Positions 8,455 through 14,219 of a stretch of DNA of 31,439 nucleotides are shown piece by piece. The position numbers and the translations under genes are program-made. The notes beneath the pieces were generated by a model, which saw only the letters and a program-made list of their open reading frames with translations, ran no database searches and was not told the DNA's origin. Source of the stretch: JAJDXO01 sp964620095 (GTDB lineage Bacteria > Pseudomonadota > Alphaproteobacteria > Rhodospirillales > UBA2165); contig CAZUGT010000291.1 in assembly GCA_964620095.1 (NCBI GenBank), positions 1 through 31,439 on the forward strand, read 5' to 3'. Position 1 is the first letter of the stretch. Every line of letters begins with the position of its first letter.

Positions 8455-9257
8455 CAGAGAGCCGCCGCCGCCAGGACGAAGATGACGGTCTCGACGGCTT
8501 GCTGAGACGCGCCGAGCACATCGCCGGTCTGCCCGCCCAGCCAGCGGCTTGTCCAGGCAATCAGCCCGATCACCACAGCCAGTGAAATGACGGTGAGCAA
8601 CAGGCCGAACCAAAAACCGAAAGCCGCCAGGGCCACCAAGATGCCAAACCCCAATGCCGTCATGGCGTGTCCGAAGCCGGGCTGTCCGGCGGCGACGCTC
8701 AGACCGTCTTCGCGGGCATGGGGAACATGATGCATGATCGGCGGCAGGAGGCCGCGTGACAGCGCCGCCGCACCGATGATCGCCCAGACGGCCGCGCTCA
8801 CGGAGGCCTCGGCGACCACCGCCAACGATGCCCACTTTATGCCAATGATGAAGATCAGACCCAGCACGCCATACGTGCCGATACGGCTGTCCCGCATGAT
8901 GCGGAGAATGTCTTCCCTGGTGTGGCCTCCGCCGAAACCGTCACAGAGGTCCGCCAACCCGTCCTCATGCAGGCCGCCGGTCACCAATACCATGGACCCA
9001 AGAGCAACCGGCACGGCCACCGCCGCCGGCAGGCCGAGCCAACTCGTCAGCGCTAGGACCACGCCGCCGGACAGGCCGATCATCAACCCGATGAGCGAGA
9101 AAAGCCGGGCGGACCGCGCGATCTCGACCCGATCCCGCGGCGGCAAAGGGACGGGAATGGCGCTCAGGAGACCGGCCGCAACGCGCAGGTCGTCCAGCCA
9201 TTCCCGGAGCGGCCCCTGCTTGCCTGAATCGTAAGGGGTCTGCTCGTCAGCCGGCAT
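8454..9257 (-). CDS. cobS: Adenosylcobinamide-GDP ribazoletransferase (cobalamin synthase) CobS/CobV
   Basis: This integral membrane enzyme of 267 residues joins adenosyl-GDP-cobinamide with alpha-ribazole (phosphate) to give adenosylcobalamin (phosphate). The conserved GGLHEDGLADLCDGFGGG, with its acidic residues, lies around residues 94-111, followed by MRDSRIGTYG. Several hydrophobic segments fill the rest. The ATG at 9257 is preferred. A TTG six codons upstream (9275) would also be in frame, and no strong ribosome site decides between them. It overlaps cobC by one base and is divergent from cobT across 92 bases. In Pseudomonas nomenclature it is CobV, and it should not be confused with the chelatase CobS. 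Confidence 0.95.
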   Translation of the reverse strand: MPADEQTPYDSGKQGPLREWLDDLRVAAGLLSAIPVPLPPRDRVEIARSARLFSLIGLMIGLSGGVVLALTSWLGLPAAVAVPVALGSMVLVTGGLHEDGLADLCDGFGGGHTREDILRIMRDSRIGTYGVLGLIFIIGIKWASLAVVAEASVSAAVWAIIGAAALSRGLLPPIMHHVPHAREDGLSVAAGQPGFGHAMTALGFGILVALAAFGFWFGLLLTVISLAVVIGLIAWTSRWLGGQTGDVLGASQQAVETVIFVLAAAAL

Positions 9258-9303
9258 GGAGCACCGTGGGTCCAATATGTCGCGTGCGCGATCTCATCCG
9301 CCC

Positions 9304-9313
9304 AGTATATAGT
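9304..9313. promoter_or_regulatory. Candidate divergent promoter core between cobS and cobT
   Basis: The sequence AGTATATAGT is the only AT-rich patch between cobS and cobT. It gives TATACT on the minus strand (9304-9309) and TATAGT on the plus strand (9308-9313), each five of six to the sigma-70 -10 consensus. A weak -35 (TGGGGA, 17-base spacer) exists for cobS. None is convincing for cobT. The shared -10 would make transcription of the two genes mutually exclusive at a single site. Confidence 0.35.
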
Positions 9314-9349
9314 GCCGCCCGGTATTTCCCCACCCGACATCAAACCGCC

Positions 9350-10378
9350 ATGAGCCTGCCTTTCTCCCGTCCCCGGAATTTCGACGACATCAAATCCCTT
9401 CTGACCCGCCTGCCCACGGTGGATTCAACGGCACAGGCCGCAGCGGCGGCGCGAGAGCCCCAACTGACCAAACCACCCGGCTCGCTCGGCCGATTGGAGG
9501 ACATCGCCTCGTGGCTCAGCGGCTGGCAGGGCCGGCACCCGCCCGCGCTCGACCGGCCCGGCGTGCTGGTGTTCGCCGGCAATCACGGGGTGACGGCTCG
9601 GGACGTCTCGGCGTTTCCAAGCGAGGTGACGGTTCAGATGGTGGCGAACTTCACCGCCGGCGGCGCCGCGATCAACCAACTGTCGGATGTCGCGGGGGCC
9701 GATCTTTCGGTCATCGATATCGATCTCGATCGGCCGACCGAAGACTTTTCCCGGCGGCCCGCGATGAGCGAAAGGGAGTGCGTCGACGCCTTCGGCACCG
9801 GGATGGAAGCCGTCGATCCGGAGTGGGATGCGGTGGCGCTCGGCGAGATGGGAATCGGGAACACCACGTCGGCGGCCGCCATTGCGCACGCGGTGGGCGG
9901 GCGGGCGGCGGCCGATTGGGTGGGCCCGGGAACCGGGGTCGCTGATGCCGCACTGGCCAGAAAAATCGACGTTGTCGCCGAAAGCGTCGAGCGGCACCGG
10001 GCCGCCATGACCGACGGGCTCGAGGTTCTGCGCCATCTGGGCGGCCGGGAACTGGCGGCGTTGGCCGGCGCTATACTCGCGGCCCGCTTTTACCGCGTGC
10101 CGGTGGTCTTGGACGGGTATGTGACGGCCGCGGCCGCGGTGGCGCTCCACGCCGTCGATCCGACCGTCCTGGACCATTGCCTGACCGGACATGTCTCGGC
10201 GGAGCCGGGACACACCCTGCTATTGGATTATCTGGGACAGAAACCGCTGGTAAATCTGGGAATGCGTTTGGGCGAGGCCTCGGGCGCCGCCCTCGCCCTC
10301 AACGTGCTGAAAGCCGCCGTGGCCTGCCATGCCGGCATGGCGACGTTCGCCGAAGCCGGCGTCTCGGACAAGGATTAG
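9350..10378 (+). CDS. cobT: Nicotinate-nucleotide--dimethylbenzimidazole phosphoribosyltransferase CobT (CobU in Pseudomonas)
   Basis: The 342-residue enzyme forms alpha-ribazole-5'-phosphate from nicotinate mononucleotide and 5,6-dimethylbenzimidazole, the lower-ligand half of cobalamin. Visible family motifs are KPPGSLGRLEDIA, GNHGVTARDVSAFPSEVT, EMGIGNTTSAAAI and, at the C-terminus, FAEAGVSD with the catalytic Glu335. The frame is open to a GTG at 9266, but the ATG at 9350 matches the usual N-terminus and leaves room for the promoter region. No clear Shine-Dalgarno is seen. It is the only complete plus-strand gene of the cobalamin cluster and ends six bases before the 3' end of the convergent tRNA gene. 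Its product feeds CobS directly. Confidence 0.96.
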   Translation: MSLPFSRPRNFDDIKSLLTRLPTVDSTAQAAAAAREPQLTKPPGSLGRLEDIASWLSGWQGRHPPALDRPGVLVFAGNHGVTARDVSAFPSEVTVQMVANFTAGGAAINQLSDVAGADLSVIDIDLDRPTEDFSRRPAMSERECVDAFGTGMEAVDPEWDAVALGEMGIGNTTSAAAIAHAVGGRAAADWVGPGTGVADAALARKIDVVAESVERHRAAMTDGLEVLRHLGGRELAALAGAILAARFYRVPVVLDGYVTAAAAVALHAVDPTVLDHCLTGHVSAEPGHTLLLDYLGQKPLVNLGMRLGEASGAALALNVLKAAVACHAGMATFAEAGVSDKD

Positions 10379-10384
10379 ACGGAA

Positions 10385-10461
<77 letters not shown>

Positions 10462-10465
10462 CTTG

Positions 10466-10488
10466 GGCGTCATGCGGCGTCATGCGGC
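10466..10488. repeat. Tandem 10-bp direct repeat in the tRNA 5' leader
   Basis: GGCGTCATGC occurs twice head to tail, followed by a third partial GGC. It begins five bases beyond the 5' end of the tRNA gene, inside the predicted precursor leader. It is visible as an exact duplication; no function is known to me. Confidence 0.85.
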
Positions 10489-10513
10489 ATAAAGCGCCGC
10501 CGACGGGAGCCGG

Positions 10514-10542
10514 ACACTATTGAAATCGGCGCGCCACTGCAA
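10514..10542 (-). promoter_or_regulatory. Candidate promoter of tRNA-Arg
   Basis: On the minus strand TTGCAG (10537-10542) and TAGTGT (10514-10519) are separated by 17 bases. The -35 matches four of six consensus positions and the -10 three of six. It would start transcription about 45 bases ahead of the mature tRNA. Position and spacing are right, but the -10 is weak. Confidence 0.35.
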
Positions 10543-10644
10543 GTCTCCAACGAATGCACCCTTACCTGTCTCGGGCACCGCCATTCAGGCGCAATGGAGG
10601 GGTTCGGTTCGCCGCGCGAGGCTGAGCCGGGCGTTGAGTAAATA

Positions 10645-10724
10645 CTTGAAAAATAAACGGAGGACGGGTAATTCCTGTATCTAATCTGTTGATTTATCCG
10701 TATTTTTGAGTACCAACAAGGTAC
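10645..10724. repeat. AT-rich block with inverted repeats upstream of the lipoprotein gene
   Basis: This is the most AT-rich patch of the window. An imperfect inverted repeat pairs 10645-10661 (CTTGAAAAATAAACGGA) with 10697-10710 (TCCGTATTTTTGAG). Next to it, GTACC-AACAA-GGTAC (10710-10724) is a perfect five-base-pair hairpin covering the weak AAGG ribosome site of the gene at 10733. A possible promoter is TTGAAA (10646-10651) with TAATTC after 17 bases. Promoter assignment is uncertain. Confidence 0.5.
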
Positions 10725-10732
10725 GTGGCGCG

Positions 10733-11347
10733 ATGGATTCAAAGACGATTCGACCGATTGTTGTCGGTGCGGCTCTATTTCTCGGGGGGTGTTCCTTTGC
10801 TTTGGACACCCTCTGGCCATCGCTAACCGGCGAAGCCCCCGCCGGAAGGGATCAGCCGGCCCAACAGTCTCAAGCGCCCGCGAAAGCCCCAAGCGCACCG
10901 GCACCAACGCCGCCACCTGCGCCAGCACCGACAGCGGCACCTGCGCCTGCGCCTGCGCCGGCACCTGCACCACAGGCAACCGCGCGGGCCCTGAACGCGG
11001 CTGCGGCGCCAAGCCGCCCACCGGCGACCGGTAAGTCCACCACCGGCCGAAAGCCGTTGGTGATTATCCGCTTCGATGATGAGAACGTCGCCTACGAACA
11101 GGCGCTCTATAACGTCGTCAGCCGCGTTCTGGAACGCAGCCCCAACGCGACCTTCGAATTGGTCGCCGTTGTGCCGGCGTCCGGCGGCGCGGCCCGTCAG
11201 GCGCTGAATTCCGACCGAACCCGCCGCAGCGCCGAGAACGTCCTCAGGTCGTTGCAAGGCATGGGCCTTCCCACCCAGCGGGTCGAGACTTCGGCTCAGA
11301 TTTCGGCGCAGGCGGCCACCAACGAAATCCACCTCTACCTCAATTAG
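10733..11347 (+). CDS. Predicted lipoprotein with Ala/Pro-rich linker and OmpA-C-like terminal domain
   Basis: The 204-residue protein begins with a short lipoprotein signal ending in LFLGGC, so Cys20 is the probable lipidated residue. Residues about 40-100 are an Ala/Pro/Gln-rich linker with repeated AP pairs. The last 95 residues form a compact domain beginning KPLVIIRFD and containing ALNSDRTRRSAENVLRSL and GMGLPTQRVETSAQ. The latter resembles the N-x-x-L-S-x-x-R-A-x-x-V...G-V-x-x-x-R-I pattern of OmpA-like peptidoglycan-binding domains, without the usual conserved Asp. I infer an envelope protein tethered to the membrane with a degenerate OmpA-type domain. The ATG at 10733 is chosen over an upstream TTG because it gives a normal signal length. 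No specific family name is recognised. Confidence 0.8.
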   Translation: MDSKTIRPIVVGAALFLGGCSFALDTLWPSLTGEAPAGRDQPAQQSQAPAKAPSAPAPTPPPAPAPTAAPAPAPAPAPAPQATARALNAAAAPSRPPATGKSTTGRKPLVIIRFDDENVAYEQALYNVVSRVLERSPNATFELVAVVPASGGAARQALNSDRTRRSAENVLRSLQGMGLPTQRVETSAQISAQAATNEIHLYLN

Positions 11348-11419
11348 TGGCCGGCATATGACAGCGCAACGCCGGGACAAGCGGCTGCAGCGCGCAACGG
11401 CGATGGCCGCCTTTTGCCG

Positions 11420-12316
11420 ATGACCGCGACCCGGCAGGACACCCTCCCCGCTTCGGGCTTCGCCTACCTAGCGGCGCTGACCATCATTTGGGGCACATCA
11501 TGGCCGATCCTCAAGATCGCGCTGAGCGAAATTCCGCCTTGGACTTTTCGTGGACTGATTGCCCCCACCGCAGCGATCTTCCTGTTCGGCCTCGGCTATC
11601 TCATGAAGGAAGAGCTGACCCGTCCACGGGGGCAGTGGGGTCCGCTGCTGCTTGCCTCGGCGCTCAACATCACCGGCTGGCACATCTTCAGCGCTTTTGG
11701 CCTGTTGCTGGTCAATTCCGGACACGCATCGATCCTCGCCTACACGATGCCGTTGTGGGCGGTTCTGATCGGAATATTGTTCACGGCTGAACGGCCGAGC
11801 CTCCAGCGCTATATCGGCCTCGCTTTCGGCATCGCCGGGATCGCGGTTCTGCTGGGCGGCGATCTCGGTGTCTTCGCCTCGTCCCCCCTTGGCACCCTGT
11901 TGATGCTCGGCTCCGCCCTTTCCTGGGGCGCCGGGACGGTGGTCCAGAAGCAGGTGGACTGGCAGCTCCCGCCGGTCTCCCTCGCCGGTTGGCAACTGCT
12001 GATCGGCGGTCTCCCGATGACCGTCATCGCCCTGATCGTCGAATTGCCCCATTGGGAGCCGGTCTCGACGACCGCCGTCTGGACGATGATCTATATCCTC
12101 GCCGTACCGATCGTTTTCTGCTGGTTCGTCTGGTTCAAAATCGTCGCATCCGCCCCGGTTACGGTTTCCAGCGTTTCGACCTTGCTGATCCCGGTCATCG
12201 GGGTCGCCAGCGGCAGCATCGTTCTGGGGGAGGCGGTCGGCTGGCGCGAAGCGGTGGCGCTGATTCTGGTGTGTGTCGCTCTCGGCTGCGTCTTGATGCC
12301 GTCCAGGCGATCGTGA
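11420..12316 (+). CDS. EamA/DMT-superfamily transporter
   Basis: This inner-membrane protein of 298 residues has about ten hydrophobic segments arranged as two EamA repeats. The first repeat starts with the characteristic LAALTIIWGTSWPILKIAL, and the second begins near GTLLMLGSALSWGAG. The family exports amino acids, nucleotides, drugs or other metabolites, and substrate cannot be assigned from sequence. The ATG at 11420 is used; a TTG two codons upstream is less likely. A 21-codon open frame (11358-11423) precedes it and overlaps the start as ATGA. It follows the lipoprotein gene on the same strand after 72 bases and is convergent with panC. Confidence 0.93.
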   Translation: MTATRQDTLPASGFAYLAALTIIWGTSWPILKIALSEIPPWTFRGLIAPTAAIFLFGLGYLMKEELTRPRGQWGPLLLASALNITGWHIFSAFGLLLVNSGHASILAYTMPLWAVLIGILFTAERPSLQRYIGLAFGIAGIAVLLGGDLGVFASSPLGTLLMLGSALSWGAGTVVQKQVDWQLPPVSLAGWQLLIGGLPMTVIALIVELPHWEPVSTTAVWTMIYILAVPIVFCWFVWFKIVASAPVTVSSVSTLLIPVIGVASGSIVLGEAVGWREAVALILVCVALGCVLMPSRRS

Positions 12317-12317
12317 C

Positions 12318-12358
12318 CCTGGTGAGAAATGTGGGCTAACAAGCCATGTGCACCCAGG
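12318..12358. repeat. Inverted repeat between convergent eamA and panC
   Basis: CCTGG (12318-12322) pairs with CCAGG (12354-12358), and an inner GGCT-AACA-AGCC stem (12334-12345) can form in the loop. It fills the 43-base convergent gap, the expected place for a shared transcription end. It has no T tract on either strand, so it is not called a Rho-independent terminator. Confidence 0.35.
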
Positions 12359-12359
12359 C

Positions 12360-13199
12360 TCAACCAACCGCCACGTTGTCTATCAGCCGGGTCTTGCCGA
12401 GCCACGCCGCCGCGAGCACGCGCAGATTTGCCGACGGGTCATCGGTCTGTTCGAGCGAGGATGCGTCCCGAACGGTGAGATAGTCGACCGAAGCGAAGCC
12501 CGCTTCGACCAATTCCGCCGCCGCGCCCCGTGCCGCGTCCACGTGGTTGCCCTTCGCCCCCGCCACACCGGCGACATGTTTCAGCGCCTCTTGCAGCCGC
12601 GGCGCAATGGCCCGCTCCTCTTCGGAGAGGTAGGCGTTCCGTGACGACAGCGCGAGACCATCCGGCTCGCGAACGATGGGACAGCCGACGATCTCGACGG
12701 GCAAATCAAGGTCTGCGCTCATTCGCCGGATCACGCATAGTTGCTGATAGTCCTTCTCGCCGAAGTACGCGCGGTGCGGCATTGACTGAATGAGGAGCTT
12801 GGAGACCACCGTCGCAACGCCGGTGAAAAATCCGGGCCTAAACTCGCCCTCCAGGATATCGCCGAGGCCGGTGACCGAGACACTCGCCGCGCTGCCTTCC
12901 GGGTACATCTCATCGATGCTCGGCGCGAACAGGAGGTCAGCCCCCCGGTCTTGCAGCGCTGCCGCATCCGCTTCCTCGTCCCGCGGATAAACCGCGAAGT
13001 CCTCGTTGGGCCCAAACTGCTTGGGATTGACGAATAGCGTGACGCAGGTGCGGCCGGTTTCCGTGGTTGCCCGCTCCACCAGGGAAAAGTGACCGGCATG
13101 CAAGGCCCCCATGGTCGGAACCAATCCGACGGTAGAGCCGGCGCTCCGCCAATCCGAGACCTCCCGACGGAGTTCCTGAACCGTCCTGACGATCCGCAT
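12360..13199 (-). CDS. panC: Pantothenate synthetase PanC
   Basis: The 279-residue cytoplasmic enzyme condenses pantoate and beta-alanine with ATP to pantothenate. The HxGH-type motif is in PTMGALHAGHFSLV (His34 and His37). FVNPKQFGPNEDF, FGEKDYQQL and the KMSKS-like ALSSRN follow in order. Length is typical. The start at 13199 is fixed by the conserved N-terminus; the longer frame upstream is a shadow of panB. It lies 17 bases after the panB stop and is therefore co-transcribed with it. No strong Shine-Dalgarno is seen, and a small CTGGA/TCCAG hairpin precedes the ATG. Confidence 0.97.
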   Translation of the reverse strand: MRIVRTVQELRREVSDWRSAGSTVGLVPTMGALHAGHFSLVERATTETGRTCVTLFVNPKQFGPNEDFAVYPRDEEADAAALQDRGADLLFAPSIDEMYPEGSAASVSVTGLGDILEGEFRPGFFTGVATVVSKLLIQSMPHRAYFGEKDYQQLCVIRRMSADLDLPVEIVGCPIVREPDGLALSSRNAYLSEEERAIAPRLQEALKHVAGVAGAKGNHVDAARGAAAELVEAGFASVDYLTVRDASSLEQTDDPSANLRVLAAAWLGKTRLIDNVAVG

Positions 13200-13216
13200 C
13201 TGGAGGGTTCCAGCGC

Positions 13217-14032
13217 CTATTTCTTGCCGTAGGTATGCTCGTCGGCAGGGAACGAGCGGGCCTTGACCTCGGCCGCATAGTCGGCGGCGGCCTGACCGAT
13301 CACGTCCCCCACCTCGGCAAAGCGCTTCACGAACTTGGGCGTGAAATCGTTGAACATGCCGATCGCATCCTCGGTGACCAAAACCTGGCCGTCGCATGTG
13401 GCGGAGGCGCCAATTCCGATCGTGACCGTCGGGATGGCTTCGGTGATGGTCTTGCCGAGATGCTCGACGACACCTTCGATGACGATGGAAAACGCACCGG
13501 CCTTTGAAATTGCCTTGGCATCGGCCACGATCTTGTCGGCCGTTTCTTTATCCCGGCCTTGCGATACAAATCCGCCGGCGGCGTGAACCGATTGAGGCAT
13601 CAGGCCAACGTGCCCCATGACGGGAATGCCCCGTTCGACGAGAAACTTCACCGTCGGCGCCATTTCGGCGCCGCCTTCGATCTTGATGCCGGCACAGCCG
13701 GTTTCGGCCATCACCCGGGTGCAATTCCGGAACGCCGCCACCGGAGATTCCTCGTAGGTGCCGAACGGCATGTCGACGATGACGCAGGCACGCTTGCTGC
13801 CGCGGACCACCGCCGCGCCGTGGGCGACCGCCATATCAAGGGTAACCGCCAATGTGCTGTCCATGCCATAGAGCGCCATGCCCATGGAATCCCCGACCAG
13901 CAGCAGGTCCACGTGAGGATCCAGCAGCTTGGCCATGGGCGTTGAATATGCGGTCAGGCAGACGATCGGCTCACCGCCCTTGCGGGAGATGATATCGGGT
14001 ATGGTGACCCGCCGATTGGCGCCGTTGGACAT
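13217..14032 (-). CDS. panB: 3-methyl-2-oxobutanoate hydroxymethyltransferase PanB
   Basis: This 271-residue enzyme makes ketopantoate from 2-oxoisovalerate and methylene-tetrahydrofolate, the first committed step of pantothenate synthesis. The conserved LLVGDSMGM region, the IKIEGG metal/substrate segment and the GHVGLMPQSVHA motif are visible. The ATG at 14032 has a good GAGGGTGAG ribosome site. The open frame extends 18 codons further, into the promoter region. It is the first gene of panB-panC. Ketopantoate reductase (panE) is not in the window. Confidence 0.97.
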   Translation of the reverse strand: MSNGANRRVTIPDIISRKGGEPIVCLTAYSTPMAKLLDPHVDLLLVGDSMGMALYGMDSTLAVTLDMAVAHGAAVVRGSKRACVIVDMPFGTYEESPVAAFRNCTRVMAETGCAGIKIEGGAEMAPTVKFLVERGIPVMGHVGLMPQSVHAAGGFVSQGRDKETADKIVADAKAISKAGAFSIVIEGVVEHLGKTITEAIPTVTIGIGASATCDGQVLVTEDAIGMFNDFTPKFVKRFAEVGDVIGQAAADYAAEVKARSFPADEHTYGKK

Positions 14033-14055
14033 GCTCACCCTCGTCCTCCAGAGTT

Positions 14056-14068
14056 TTTGCACTGCAAA
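14056..14068. promoter_or_regulatory. Perfect palindrome at the predicted panB transcription start
   Basis: TTTGCA-C-TGCAAA is a perfect six-base inverted repeat around one base. It sits just downstream of the predicted panB -10 (14077-14082), where a repressor would block initiation. The regulator is unknown and the site is a prediction. Confidence 0.4.
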
Positions 14069-14076
14069 GAAATGGT

Positions 14077-14105
14077 TTAATACCACACCGGGTTGGCCAC
14101 GTCAC
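14077..14105 (-). promoter_or_regulatory. Candidate panBC promoter
   Basis: Minus-strand GTGACG (14100-14105) and TATTAA (14077-14082) are separated by 17 bases, each matching four of six consensus positions. The predicted start would lie near 14070, giving a leader of about 40 bases before the panB ATG. Confidence 0.5.
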
Positions 14106-14144
14106 GGTCTAGCGATTCCCCTGCGATTCCGGGCTTGGTGCGCA

Positions 14145-14172
14145 TTGCGAAACCGGTGTCGTCGGGTATTAT
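14145..14172 (+). promoter_or_regulatory. Candidate promoter of the gamma-glutamyltransferase gene
   Basis: TTGCGA (14145-14150) and TATTAT (14167-14172) are separated by 16 bases, matching four and five of six sigma-70 positions. The start would lie near 14179, about 40 bases before the ATG. The -10 lies inside the first copy of a 14-base direct repeat. Confidence 0.5.
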
Positions 14173-14206
14173 CCGGCGGGCGGGAACCCGGCTATTATCC
14201 GGCGGG
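14167..14206. repeat. 14-bp direct repeat upstream of the gamma-glutamyltransferase gene
   Basis: TATTATCCGGCGGG occurs exactly at 14167-14180 and again at 14193-14206, with starts 26 bases apart. The first copy contains the predicted -10; the end of the second copy contributes the GGCGGGGAG ribosome site. Confidence 0.85.
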
Positions 14207-14219
14207 GAGAAATTTGAAG

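Noticed and set aside
10691..10702. DnaA-box-like TTATCCGTA
   Set aside because: Seven of nine positions match but it is a single copy within an AT-rich leader.
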